A program made the translations under genes and the position numbers. Below the pieces are notes generated by a model, which saw only the letters and a program-made list of their open reading frames with translations, was not told where the DNA came from and ran no database searches. From Alphaproteobacteria bacterium (GTDB taxonomy: Bacteria; Pseudomonadota; Alphaproteobacteria; CAAGCB01; CAG-977), in contig JAKSVU010000006.1 in NCBI GenBank assembly GCA_024413465.1, forward strand, positions 1 to 64,000: a DNA stretch of 64,000 nucleotides. Direction: 5' to 3'. Position 1 is the first letter of the stretch, and the number at the start of each line of letters is the position of its first letter. Shown here piece after piece: positions 1 to 12,826 of this stretch.

Positions 1-1
1 G

Positions 2-139
2 ACTATTTTATTTATGACGGCACCCATGACGCTATTTAAGGGACACCAAAAATTGGACGCAACAAAAAAAGACTTACGAAAGTTTCACGCTCATATTTAT
101 TTAGAGCCACATAAAACGGTTAGGAAGAAGTGGTATTAA
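2..139 (+). CDS. C-terminal end of unidentified gene (partial)
   Basis: An open frame runs in from the left edge and stops with TAA at 137-139. The last 45 residues include a hydrophobic start (about TILFMTAPMTLF) followed by a basic tail ending HKTVRKKWY. The composition is protein-like, but I do not recognise the family. It could be the end of a membrane protein with a cytoplasmic basic tail. A promoter and tRNA-Ser follow on the same strand. Confidence 0.4.
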   Translation, partial: TILFMTAPMTLFKGHQKLDATKKDLRKFHAHIYLEPHKTVRKKWY

Positions 140-155
140 TAGTTTGAAATTAACA

Positions 156-184
156 TTGAAAACTAAAATGAATTAATATATTAT
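156..184 (+). promoter_or_regulatory. Predicted sigma70 promoter for the tRNA-Ser region
   Basis: TTGAAA at 156-161 and TATTAT at 179-184 are separated by 17 bases. Initiation would fall near 191, just before the damaged tRNA copy at 201 and upstream of the intact tRNA-Ser at 316. Prediction from consensus and position only. Confidence 0.5.
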
Positions 185-200
185 CAACACCGTCACATAC

Positions 201-301
201 GGAAAGAGGACAGAGTGGTCGAATGCGGCAGACTCGGACCCGAAGGGGAACGGAGCGAAGCGAAGGACAAATCTGTTAAACAACGAAGTTGTTTTCTTTC
301 C
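201..301 (+). pseudogene. Damaged tRNA-Ser copy with an inserted segment and no T arm
   Basis: Bases 201-235 match the 5' half of the intact tRNA-Ser at 316 almost exactly (acceptor, D arm, 5' side of the anticodon stem). The anticodon loop is then interrupted by roughly 30 purine-rich bases (ggacccgaagggg and following). After that come the 3' anticodon stem (AAATCTGTT) and a short variable-arm-like hairpin (AACAAC GAA GTTGTT). The sequence goes straight to TCTTTCC at 295-301, which pairs with the acceptor 5' strand GGAAAGA. No T arm is present, so it cannot be a normal tRNA. The hairpin followed by T-rich sequence to about 311 could act as a terminator or processing structure. Alternatives are a recombination scar or a structured leader. 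Confidence 0.55.
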
Positions 302-315
302 ACGTTTTTTTGTGC

Positions 316-406
316 GGAAAGATGGCAGAGTGGTCGAATGCGGCAGACTCGAAATCTGTTGATAGGCTTTGCTTATCCGAGGGTTCGAATCCCTCTCTTT
401 CCGCCA
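316..406 (+). tRNA. tRNA-Ser (anticodon CGA)
   Basis: The acceptor GGAAAGA (316-322) pairs with TCTTTCC (396-402), followed by discriminator G and an encoded CCA at 404-406. The anticodon stem GCAGA/TCTGT encloses the loop CTCGAAA, giving anticodon CGA, which reads UCG. The long variable arm GATAGGC-TTT-GCTTATC and the T arm GAGGG-TTCGAAT-CCCTC are typical of a class II serine tRNA. A damaged copy lies about 15 bases upstream. Confidence 0.95.
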
Positions 407-427
407 TAGAATGAAAAATTATTCCTA

Positions 428-3400
428 TCAAAAATTATATTTAACTTCCAAAGATCCATTCCAACCTGTTCTGCCACCATCTCTACGATTAATTTCCATA
501 TTGACAGACCATTTATTCGTAATGGACTTATTTATGCCTAAACCATATTCTACGAAATTCTTAGTAGAAACGTTTGGTAAAATATATTTATTTAATTTGG
601 TATTACCGTTTTTATCCTTAAAAAGGGCATATTTCCCCTGAATATATCCCTGACAATCATTGTCAAGCTGAGTAGATAATTTAACCCCTGGATCTATTTC
701 AAAAAGATTTAAGTTTTCTGTTTTAACTCTCACACCCGATTTAGCTTTATAATTTTCTGTATGAACAAGTGTATATCCGGCATAAACATTTGGTTGAAGA
801 ACCCAATTTTTTTTGAAAGTATAATTATACCCCCCTTTTAATCCCAAACCTAACCAATGTGTATCAAATTTATCTGTTCCATACGAATTTTTTGCTTCAT
901 TTTTAACAAAACCCGTATTGATAGTAGAAAGTAAAAAAGCATTTTCCTTTGTTATTTTAGAGCTTAAACCCAAATATCCCCCGTCTTGTTCTATCTTATT
1001 ATCAGTATATTTTTGTTTTCCACCGATATACCCCAAATATCCCCCAAAAACAGTATCAAAATAACCAAAGTTGATTGTGTTTGTATTTACCCCTGTAGCC
1101 AGCGTTTTCGTTTTGGAATCAATGGTATTAAAATGATTAAATTCAACGTTATCATCAAATGCCATCATTTTTACCCACACATTAGAAGTATTAAACATTT
1201 CACCACCGGAAAGTCCTTTTACCTCATTTTGTGGAGCCACGTCTAATTTATCCATCGCTAACACAGAAATTTGCCCTGTCATTGTTGCCATCGTTTTAGC
1301 CATTGTCGAAGGGGCATAAACGTATTTATTATAATCATTTCCTTGTCTTGAAATCGATATCAAACCTGTATTTGGATCATAACTCGTTTTATATATAAAT
1401 ATCGGAGATTCAATTTGTTCAGGCAAAATCATTTTGATTGATTGTAAGATGTTATCCGTATGCGTTTGTATCGGAGCGATTTGAATATTTGGATTTACCA
1501 AAATTTCCTTGGTTTTTGTTGGAATATTTGGATTTATCGTTAAAACGGATTGATTATTATTAACAAAAGCATTAACACTTAGCGTATCAACTGTTCCCGT
1601 TGACAACTGAGTATCTAAATTAAAGAATGCATTCTCGTTTAAAGTTAATTTTTCAATTATCATTGTCTGTATAGCGTTATTTTTTAAATTTAAAACAGAC
1701 TTGTTTAACACTAATTCATTTTGAATATTTTGAACGTGAGGACCAAAAGAAAGTTCACCATTATCTAAAACGTTTAGAACACCACTTCCTGTTATACTTT
1801 CTTGACTGTTTTGGGTTTCAATATGCGTATTTCCTTTAATGTTGATATTTCCCTCATTATTGATGGAATAAACGGAAATATTTGAATGATTGAATCCCAT
1901 ATTACCTGTGATATTTACTTTTAAAGTATTATATATATTACTCCCTATCACGTTATGATTAAAATCTTTATCATAATTATTAAAATTCAAATTCGTATAC
2001 AGGATGTCATCAGTCTGTTTTTCAATCATACGAGTACCATAGCTAATTGAATTCCAATCAGAAATAATGTCTCCCTGTATATTTGCCCCATTATTTATAT
2101 TGATATTTTTTACCCAAGCATTACCCGATGAATAAATTGCTGTTGTCGCTTTTCCCGTTGCTTCAATCGAACCATTGATAGTTAATTGTTCCACCAAAGC
2201 TCCTTTGACTTCATCATCTTGATCTACACTTATTCCAAACAAATATGATCCCATAGAAAAATGTTCTTCTGACGCACTTAATGATGAACCAAGAATATCA
2301 TCTCCAAAATCAAATCCCAATGCGATTGAATTTTTTCCACTCACCTTGATAACGGCATCATTTGCAATTGTGATTTGATGTTCTTTTCCATAAATTGCCC
2401 CTACGGCAATCGTATTATTTCCTGTCAATTCTACGACTTTTCCTGTTTCAAGATTATAATTATCTTGAATACCATCTATTTTTACACCAAAAGTTCCCTC
2501 CCCACTTAAATTGATATTTGCCGTTTGTGAAATCGTATCGTTACTTCCATAAATATGAAGACCAATAGCGAAATCTTTTGATGAACTATAATCTTCATCA
2601 AAAGAAGTCGTAACATTATCCAAATAAATGGATTTTCCATAATAATCTTTAAGATTAATGTCATAGCCAATGTCTTTTAAAAAAGCTAACTCTGCTTCCA
2701 TAAAAGTCGTCCAGTTTCTAAACATTTGGTGAGACATATAGCTATTCCTTAATTCAATATGATTCAAATCAGTCGGTGAACCAAACCAAAGACCATCCGT
2801 CGGATTCATTGGCAATCCTAGAACACTTCTGTTTTCTTCTGATTGAACGTTCATTGAATAAACGCTGTAATTTTTTAACCCCCCTTTTTCAAATATCTTT
2901 TTTTGACAATAATCAATAATTTCTTGTGTTGTTTTTCCTGTCAGTTCCGCATCTGAAACGTTTGCCAAAACTTTTAATGTTTCTGGGCCAACAAAATATG
3001 GAGAACTATCACTCATATCAAAAACGTTCCCTTCATTTTGAGTATATCTGGGATCACTTGCTAAATCATGTATTGATGTTTTTGAATATAAAATTATCAT
3101 TCCATTTTTCGGTGCAAAAATTTTAGAAGAATCAAAATCTTCCGACATGCTTCCGTTATAAGTTCTCATATATTGCATCACTGTTGACATTTTTTCAGAA
3201 TTTTCAAAATCAACTTGATAAGTTCCGTCAATAAACGTAGGTTTTGAAACGTATGGATAAGTTACAACTACAGGTATTTCTGAAAAATCTGCAAAATCCT
3301 CAAGAAAATAATTATTTGATGCAATTCCCAAAGCATGTCCTATTTCATGTTCGATTATAACCCTTAAATTAGCAAAATTCCCATGGAAAAGTGCCGTTTT

Positions 3401-3922
3401 TGCATTATTGGTATCAAAACCTTTGCCAATTGAAAGATTTAACCCTGAACCAACAAGGATAATTCCATCATCGATTATACCAAAACGATTATATATATCA
3501 GCCATCTGTTCTGTAGGAATATAACTTTTCCCATTTATGATGGAATTTAACACCATCGTTTTGTAATTTGATAGTACCCCTTCCTCATCAAAATATTCAA
3601 CGAAATCACTTTCAACGTTAACGTTTTGATCATCATTCGCAAAAATATGAATTTCTACAGGTCGAGTTTGTTCCGAATGATTAATTATATCATTCCAAAT
3701 CATACCAGCTTGAATTAAAGAATTTCTTTCTTCAGGAGTAAAAGTTCTTATTGATATTCCATCAAAATACGACTTTTCAGCCCAAACAGCTTTTTCTCCT
3801 TGATTATAAAAAAAATACTTAAACATAGGATTATCATTAGGTACGACTACCGTATCAAACGCGACTGCTTGATGAGTACAAAAAACAATCAATAATGCTA
3901 TAAATATTCGTATTTTTTTCAT
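428..3922 (-). CDS. Autotransporter with metalloprotease-like passenger
   Basis: A protein of about 1,164 residues. The start at 3922 is chosen because it directly begins a signal peptide (MKKIRIFIALLIVF...AVA); an ATG six bases upstream is possible. Around residue 192 there is a zinc-protease motif HEIGHALG within a region containing many aromatic residues. The position of the third metzincin ligand is Ser rather than His, so it may use another ligand or be inactive. The middle (about 470-850) is rich in Asn, Ile and Gly and resembles a beta-helical passenger. The last roughly 270 residues form an autotransporter beta-barrel ending in a C-terminal Phe (EVKYNF). By family knowledge this is a type Va system in which the barrel exports the passenger to the surface. 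It is the last gene of a minus-strand series, separated from AGCS by a terminator. Confidence 0.8.
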   Translation of the reverse strand: MKKIRIFIALLIVFCTHQAVAFDTVVVPNDNPMFKYFFYNQGEKAVWAEKSYFDGISIRTFTPEERNSLIQAGMIWNDIINHSEQTRPVEIHIFANDDQNVNVESDFVEYFDEEGVLSNYKTMVLNSIINGKSYIPTEQMADIYNRFGIIDDGIILVGSGLNLSIGKGFDTNNAKTALFHGNFANLRVIIEHEIGHALGIASNNYFLEDFADFSEIPVVVTYPYVSKPTFIDGTYQVDFENSEKMSTVMQYMRTYNGSMSEDFDSSKIFAPKNGMIILYSKTSIHDLASDPRYTQNEGNVFDMSDSSPYFVGPETLKVLANVSDAELTGKTTQEIIDYCQKKIFEKGGLKNYSVYSMNVQSEENRSVLGLPMNPTDGLWFGSPTDLNHIELRNSYMSHQMFRNWTTFMEAELAFLKDIGYDINLKDYYGKSIYLDNVTTSFDEDYSSSKDFAIGLHIYGSNDTISQTANINLSGEGTFGVKIDGIQDNYNLETGKVVELTGNNTIAVGAIYGKEHQITIANDAVIKVSGKNSIALGFDFGDDILGSSLSASEEHFSMGSYLFGISVDQDDEVKGALVEQLTINGSIEATGKATTAIYSSGNAWVKNININNGANIQGDIISDWNSISYGTRMIEKQTDDILYTNLNFNNYDKDFNHNVIGSNIYNTLKVNITGNMGFNHSNISVYSINNEGNINIKGNTHIETQNSQESITGSGVLNVLDNGELSFGPHVQNIQNELVLNKSVLNLKNNAIQTMIIEKLTLNENAFFNLDTQLSTGTVDTLSVNAFVNNNQSVLTINPNIPTKTKEILVNPNIQIAPIQTHTDNILQSIKMILPEQIESPIFIYKTSYDPNTGLISISRQGNDYNKYVYAPSTMAKTMATMTGQISVLAMDKLDVAPQNEVKGLSGGEMFNTSNVWVKMMAFDDNVEFNHFNTIDSKTKTLATGVNTNTINFGYFDTVFGGYLGYIGGKQKYTDNKIEQDGGYLGLSSKITKENAFLLSTINTGFVKNEAKNSYGTDKFDTHWLGLGLKGGYNYTFKKNWVLQPNVYAGYTLVHTENYKAKSGVRVKTENLNLFEIDPGVKLSTQLDNDCQGYIQGKYALFKDKNGNTKLNKYILPNVSTKNFVEYGLGINKSITNKWSVNMEINRRDGGRTGWNGSLEVKYNF

Positions 3923-3940
3923 ATACATGCCTAAAAATAT

Positions 3941-3961
3941 CCCCTTGATATTTTCAAGGGG
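3941..3961 (-). terminator. Rho-independent terminator after the AGCS gene
   Basis: Perfect 8-bp stem CCCCTTGA/TCAAGGGG with a 5-base loop, followed on the minus strand by an AT-rich run (ATATTTTTA). It lies between the symporter stop and the autotransporter start, so the autotransporter probably has its own promoter or depends on readthrough. Confidence 0.7.
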
Positions 3962-3976
3962 GTTACTTTTTAAATC

Positions 3977-5272
3977 TTAATTCGTTTCCTTGCGAATAAC
4001 ACCTATCAAACCAATCAAAGCAATCAAGTTTGGAAAAGCCATTAATCCATTAAAAATGTCTGTAATATTCCACAATAAAACTAATTCGTTTGTACTTGCC
4101 CCCAGCGTCGCAAAAGCAACAATAGATAACCTGAATGGGACTAAACTTTTTTTCCCAAACAAATAACAAATACTTTTTTCGCCATAATATCCCCAACCAC
4201 AAATTGTTGAAAAAGCAAATAAAACTAGTGAAATTGAAACAATAATACCACCAAAATGACCAATATACGTATTAAAAGCTTGGATGACTAAATTGACGTT
4301 TGCTTCACCATTATTATATTGCCCATGCATAATGACTATAACTGCCGTCATAGAACAAATTATTATTGTATCAATAAAGACTTGAAGCATCGCAACCAAT
4401 GCCTGATTTTGAGGATTTTTAGTTTTTGCACATGCTGCAGCTATTGGGGAAGACCCTAGTCCTGCTTCATTTGAAAAAACCCCTCGAGCAAGGCCATAAC
4501 GAATAGCAGAACCGACAACCCCACCTGTAAAAGATTCTGGGGATAAAGCAGAAACAAATATCAATTTAATTGCAGAACAAACTGCACCAAAATTCATAAC
4601 GATAATGAAAAGAGTTGTAATTAAATAAAAAGCAATCATAAAAGGTGTAATAACGGCAACAACTTTTTTAATTGATTTTAACCCATTGATTAAAACTAAA
4701 TAAGACGTTATGCAAACACCGATTGCCGTCCATAAATACGGAACGTTAAATTGTGAAAATAATGCAGATGAAATAGCATTTCCCTGAACGCTACCCCCCA
4801 TTCCAAATGAAGCTAAAATTGTAAAAACAGCAAACAAAACGGCTAAAAATTTTTGATTTAATCCTTTTTGTAAATAATACATCGGACCACCAGCCATTTC
4901 ACCATTTTCATCAACAATACGATATTTAACGGCTAACAGACTTTCTGCATATTTTGTTGCCATACCAAATAATGCGGATACCCACATCCAAAAAATAGCA
5001 CCCGTTCCCCCCAAAGCAATTGCTGTGGAAACACCAACGATATTTCCCATTCCAACTGTGCCAGACAAAGCAAGAAACAAAGCTTGAAGGTTTGTTAAAT
5101 CACCAGGTTCTTTATCATCTTCTTTTTTAAAAAAAGCTAATTTAATACTTTCAAAAAATTTTCTAAATTGAATACCTCTTGTCACAACAGTTAAAACAAC
5201 ACCCGTTCCAACAAGTAAAACCAACATAGGGATGCCCCAAATAAAATTTGAAAGTGTATCTAAAAAATTCAT
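3977..5272 (-). CDS. Alanine/glycine:cation symporter (AGCS family)
   Basis: A 431-residue inner-membrane protein that imports alanine or glycine with Na+ or H+. The full-length family pattern is present: the conserved segment GTVGMGNIVGVSTAIALGG near residues 72-90, then GGPMYYLQKGL, then ARGVFSNEAGLGS, and about ten hydrophobic segments. The exact substrate cannot be read from sequence. Starts with ATG; a terminator hairpin follows the stop. It lies downstream of the MATE fusion gene with a 50-base gap and may be cotranscribed with it. Confidence 0.93.
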   Translation of the reverse strand: MNFLDTLSNFIWGIPMLVLLVGTGVVLTVVTRGIQFRKFFESIKLAFFKKEDDKEPGDLTNLQALFLALSGTVGMGNIVGVSTAIALGGTGAIFWMWVSALFGMATKYAESLLAVKYRIVDENGEMAGGPMYYLQKGLNQKFLAVLFAVFTILASFGMGGSVQGNAISSALFSQFNVPYLWTAIGVCITSYLVLINGLKSIKKVVAVITPFMIAFYLITTLFIIVMNFGAVCSAIKLIFVSALSPESFTGGVVGSAIRYGLARGVFSNEAGLGSSPIAAACAKTKNPQNQALVAMLQVFIDTIIICSMTAVIVIMHGQYNNGEANVNLVIQAFNTYIGHFGGIIVSISLVLFAFSTICGWGYYGEKSICYLFGKKSLVPFRLSIVAFATLGASTNELVLLWNITDIFNGLMAFPNLIALIGLIGVIRKETN

Positions 5273-5322
5273 ATAATTCCAACCTCATAAAATAATTTTT
5301 AGCTCACAATAAAGCATGTTAT

Positions 5323-7101
5323 TTAAAAAATCAATTGTGTTGAATTAATGTCGTAAAAGTTAAAATAAGAAACCTTTTTTGTTAAATTCATAATCAATTT
5401 TGAACCTAAATTTTTATCCAATTCTTTTGAATTATTTTGGTAATACCATTTTGCAATATCAAAAATTAAACTATTGTCTTGAATAATCAAATAAATATCT
5501 TCATCTTTCTTAAACAAACGTATATGAACAAAATTATTCTTATTTTTAAATTTACCATGATAAAAAATATTTTTCGTAACTTCTTCTAACACAATTTGAA
5601 TATAAAACGTCTTTTTGATGTCACATTGATGTTCATAACAAAACGCTTCAATATCTTCAAATTTTTTTGTCGCCTCTTCAAATGACGTTGCATAAAGAGA
5701 AACATAGTCTTTTGCCTCAATACCAAAATTTTTAGGAAGCATCATCATATTTTCAGCAGAAAACTTTCCTTTATTAGAAAGAACAACGTATAAAACAACA
5801 AAAAGCAAAACAACGTATTTTGATAGAAAATCTGCAAAAAAGATGGTTTTATACCCCATTAAATCTGCAAAAACAAACGATAACGTTAATGGAGCAAGTA
5901 TTCTTTGAATTAAATTCATAAAAATGACCATTTTATGTCTTTTTATTGCCTGATAATAACTTGTGATTATCATCGATAAATTTTGCGCAAATAGATTTAA
6001 CGCTAAAAATCTAACAACGACACAAGCCTGGCTGAAACATTCTGAATTTGAATCTAAAAATATTCTGACGACTAATGGAGCCGATATAAATAAAACACCC
6101 CCTAAACAAATAGTTATCAATCCAGAATATTGAAGAAGAATAATTAAAATTTTTTTTAAATCGAATTTATCACTTTCACCTATTTTTATGGAACTCAAAG
6201 TTAAAGTGATTTTTCCAAACGTTTTAGGAAAACAATGAAATAAATTCATTAAACAAACGTATATTCCTAAAACAGGCAAAAGATATTTATCTGAAAATAA
6301 TAAAAAGATTGCATTAATCATAAATTCTGAAATAAAAATACAAAATTTATTTACTCCCTCTGTCAATCCTGTTTTGATGAGATGAACGATTTCTCTGAAA
6401 TCTATTTTGAAAAATTTAAAACTTAAATAATGCTTTTTAGAAAAGAAATGTAAAAATAAATATCCTGCAGCAAGGTAATAGCTGATAGACGTTGCTATAC
6501 CTATCCCTAACATTCCTCCCTTAAATATAAAAACATTAATTAAGTCTGCTGCAATATTAAAAATTGAAAAAAGAATTGGAGCAAAAAAACATCGCTTTTT
6601 ATCTCCATCAATTTGAATAATTGATGGAAAAGTAGTCATGATAAATGTAGGAAAAAAGCTCCATACAGTTCCAATCAAATAACTTTTGACGTTTGAAACA
6701 ACTTTTAAATCTTCTGTTTTTCCAATTAAAAGAAAATGTGTAATTGGAGATATAAAAATAATTGTCAGTATTGCTAATACAATAGAAACCACAAAAGCAA
6801 AAACAACAGATAAAAAAACTATTTGCTTTGTTTTTTCCAGTTCTTTTTTACCAATAGAAGTTGAACAAAGTATCTGTGTTCCAACCACTAAAATATTCAT
6901 AAAAATTTTAGAGGCTTGCGTAAAAGGCGAGGTAATTGATATGGCAGAAAACGAAATTGGATCTATCAGATTACAAACGATAATACTATCAATAAATCCA
7001 CCTAAATAAGATATAACTGAAGCAAAAAGATAAACACTTATCGAAGAAATAACTATTTTAGTTAAAAGTTTTTCACCATGAAAAAAATTAAACACATTCA
7101 T
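5323..7101 (-). CDS. MATE-type transporter fused to a GHKL/RsbW-like ATP-binding domain
   Basis: 592 residues. About residues 1-450 form a polytopic membrane domain of the MATE/multi-drug flippase type, with about twelve hydrophobic segments. About residues 465-592 are soluble and resemble the anti-sigma/histidine-kinase ATPase fold: EEVTKNIFYHGKF fits the N box, IIQDNS the G1 region and KNLGSKLIMNLTKKVSY the G2 end. In this fold such domains bind ATP and act as serine kinases or anti-sigma factors in partner switching. No STAS partner is in the window, but a SpoIIE-type phosphatase is at 33973. The start lies 5 bases after the dapB stop, so coupling to dapB is likely, without a clear Shine-Dalgarno site. 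The substrate is unknown. Confidence 0.75.
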   Translation of the reverse strand: MNVFNFFHGEKLLTKIVISSISVYLFASVISYLGGFIDSIIVCNLIDPISFSAISITSPFTQASKIFMNILVVGTQILCSTSIGKKELEKTKQIVFLSVVFAFVVSIVLAILTIIFISPITHFLLIGKTEDLKVVSNVKSYLIGTVWSFFPTFIMTTFPSIIQIDGDKKRCFFAPILFSIFNIAADLINVFIFKGGMLGIGIATSISYYLAAGYLFLHFFSKKHYLSFKFFKIDFREIVHLIKTGLTEGVNKFCIFISEFMINAIFLLFSDKYLLPVLGIYVCLMNLFHCFPKTFGKITLTLSSIKIGESDKFDLKKILIILLQYSGLITICLGGVLFISAPLVVRIFLDSNSECFSQACVVVRFLALNLFAQNLSMIITSYYQAIKRHKMVIFMNLIQRILAPLTLSFVFADLMGYKTIFFADFLSKYVVLLFVVLYVVLSNKGKFSAENMMMLPKNFGIEAKDYVSLYATSFEEATKKFEDIEAFCYEHQCDIKKTFYIQIVLEEVTKNIFYHGKFKNKNNFVHIRLFKKDEDIYLIIQDNSLIFDIAKWYYQNNSKELDKNLGSKLIMNLTKKVSYFNFYDINSTQLIF

Positions 7102-7106
7102 TTGTT

Positions 7107-7880
7107 TTAATTTAAACCGAGAACGTCCGCCATATTATACAAACCCGGTTTTTGCTGTGATAACCATTGTAAAGCTCTAACTGCTCCCTTTGCAAAAACA
7201 GCACGAGAAGATGCTTTGTGTGTCAATTCAATCCGTTCTCCCGTTCCTGCAAAAATAACGGTATGATCCCCCACAACGTCTCCACCACGTAGCGTTGCAA
7301 AACCAATTTCACCAACAGGGCGTTTACCAATTTGTCCGTGTCTATCATAGCAAGCTACGTCTTTCAAGGCAACTTTTCGACCATCAGCAACGGCGTGCCC
7401 AAGACCTAAAGCAGTTCCAGAAGGAGCATCAACTTTATTTCTGTGGTGCATTTCAACAATTTCAATATCATAAGATGGATCAAGTAATTCTGCCGTTTTC
7501 TTTGCCAAAGCCATCAACAAAGTTACCCCAACACTCATATTTGGAGCAAAAACGATAGCTGTTTTTTTAGCACATTCAGCAACAATCGATTTTTGTTCAT
7601 CTGTCAATCCAGTCGTACCAATCACCAAAGGTTTGCCATATTTTGCCGCTATCTTAGCATTTTCAACGGAATTTGCAGGACAGGAAAAATCAATCACCCC
7701 TTCAACTACTTCAAACAAATCAGCAGAATTTGAAACAATTTTTCCTGAACCAAGAACTGTATTTAACGCTGGATGATCTGCTCGTTCTGTTCCACCAGCT
7801 AATTCTTCACCAGCTTCACGGACAGCTTCACATAACATCTGTCCCATACGACCTTGACATCCACAGATACCTATTTTCAT
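7107..7880 (-). CDS. dapB: 4-hydroxy-tetrahydrodipicolinate reductase
   Basis: 257 residues, the usual family length. It makes tetrahydrodipicolinate with NAD(P)H in the lysine and diaminopimelate pathway. The N terminus carries the Rossmann nucleotide motif (GICGCQGRMGQ), followed by GTTGLT, and the substrate/catalytic segment is seen as EMHHRNKVDAPSGTAL. The gene lies 9 bases downstream of gyrB and just before the MATE fusion, implying an operon continuing from the replication genes. Confidence 0.97.
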   Translation of the reverse strand: MKIGICGCQGRMGQMLCEAVREAGEELAGGTERADHPALNTVLGSGKIVSNSADLFEVVEGVIDFSCPANSVENAKIAAKYGKPLVIGTTGLTDEQKSIVAECAKKTAIVFAPNMSVGVTLLMALAKKTAELLDPSYDIEIVEMHHRNKVDAPSGTALGLGHAVADGRKVALKDVACYDRHGQIGKRPVGEIGFATLRGGDVVGDHTVIFAGTGERIELTHKASSRAVFAKGAVRALQWLSQQKPGLYNMADVLGLN

Positions 7881-7889
7881 TTTTTGACC

Positions 7890-11493
<3,604 letters not shown>

Positions 11494-11545
11494 AGGATCT
11501 ACCCCAGCATGTGCCAAAAATATATCATTCGCTGTTAAAATGGTC

Positions 11546-12679
11546 TTACACTCTCAAAGGCATTAAAACGAACAAGGAATTATCATCTTTAACGTCTTTC
11601 AACAAAGCTGGAGACGTTGAATCTGCAAATTCAATTACCAATTCACTACTTTTGATTTGTTTTAAAATTGCATCAAGATAAGTGAAGTTGAAACCAATAT
11701 CAACCGGTTCACCATCATAAACGATTTCCATTTCATCTTGAGCAGAACCACCATCTTCCATATTGGAAGCTGAAAGTGTCAATAAATCTTTAGCAAATGA
11801 TAAGCGAATTGAATGTGATTTTTCACTCATACAAGAAACACGATCAACGATAGCGGACAATGTTTGAGCATTAATATTTGCCTTTTTGTCATTTCCCATT
11901 GGAATAACACGTTCATATTCTGGGAACGTTCCGTCAATCAACAAGCTTGTTAAAACTAATTTTTTAAATTTAAAACGAACTTTGTAAGTAGATAAGGAAA
12001 TTTCAATATCTTCTTCACTACCTGTCAACAATTTCGTTAATTCACCAATTGCCTTGCGTGGAACAATTACACCAGGCATACCAACACCACCAGCAGGCAT
12101 ACTTGTTTCACTGCAAGCTAAACGGTGACCATCTGTAGCAACAGCACGCAATAATTGAACTTCTTCACCAGAATCACTTGTTTTTGTCAAACAATGTAAA
12201 TAAATACCATTCAAATAATAACGTGTTTCTTCCATTGAAACTGCAAAAGAAGTTCTGTTTAATAATTCAAGCAAAGTAGCTGCGTTAATAACAAAACTAT
12301 GCGTCATTTCACCATCAGAGATAGATGGGAATTCATCCCCTGGCATTGTTCCTAAAATAAATCTAGAACGACCTGCCTTAATATTCATTTTTTGATTTTC
12401 AGGATTTAATTCACATTGAACTTCAGAACCTTGTGGCAATTTACGAACGATATCGTAAAGCTTGTGAGCTGGAATTGTAATAACACCTTCTTCTGCTACT
12501 GTTGCTGGAATTTGTTCACTTAATTCCATATCGTTATCTGTTGCATCTAACGTTAAACCATTTTCATTCGCAGTGATTTTAACATTTGATAACAATGGAT
12601 TTGTCGTTCTTTTTTCAACGATTGTTTGAACGTGTGCCAAAGCATTAGATAATACGCTGTGTTCAATAGTAAATTTCAT
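11546..12679 (-). CDS. dnaN: DNA polymerase III sliding clamp (beta subunit)
   Basis: 377 residues starting MKFTIEHSVLSNALAHVQ. An AGGG-type ribosome site lies about ten bases before the ATG at 12679, so I prefer it to a Met seven codons upstream. Three clamp domains are apparent and the C terminus ends in the family-typical LMPLRV. It works as a ring-shaped dimer tethering polymerase to DNA. dnaA lies upstream with a weak terminator between, so dnaN may also have its own promoter. Confidence 0.98.
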   Translation of the reverse strand: MKFTIEHSVLSNALAHVQTIVEKRTTNPLLSNVKITANENGLTLDATDNDMELSEQIPATVAEEGVITIPAHKLYDIVRKLPQGSEVQCELNPENQKMNIKAGRSRFILGTMPGDEFPSISDGEMTHSFVINAATLLELLNRTSFAVSMEETRYYLNGIYLHCLTKTSDSGEEVQLLRAVATDGHRLACSETSMPAGGVGMPGVIVPRKAIGELTKLLTGSEEDIEISLSTYKVRFKFKKLVLTSLLIDGTFPEYERVIPMGNDKKANINAQTLSAIVDRVSCMSEKSHSIRLSFAKDLLTLSASNMEDGGSAQDEMEIVYDGEPVDIGFNFTYLDAILKQIKSSELVIEFADSTSPALLKDVKDDNSLFVLMPLRV

Positions 12680-12801
12680 CTTTATTTTCCCTGATTTCAA
12701 AGTTGATAATTATTTCGCGTTACAATACCACAAAAGTGCGATTTTCAAAACAAAAAAGTAATAAAAAAATCAAGAAAATTTTAGAGTCGTTGGGAATAAA
12801 A

Positions 12802-12820
12802 CTTCTTATCGAAAAAGAAG
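12802..12820 (-). terminator. Weak Rho-independent terminator after dnaA
   Basis: On the minus strand CTTCTT pairs with AAGAAG across a 7-base loop, extended by A/T pairs and followed by TTTTATT. It lies 6 bases after the dnaA stop. The stem is short, so it may only attenuate transcription into dnaN. Confidence 0.4.
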
Positions 12821-12826
12821 CCTTTT

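Noticed and set aside
201-301. tRNA-Ser with a group I intron or split tRNA
   Set aside because: The insert is far too short for a group I intron, and the T arm is missing.
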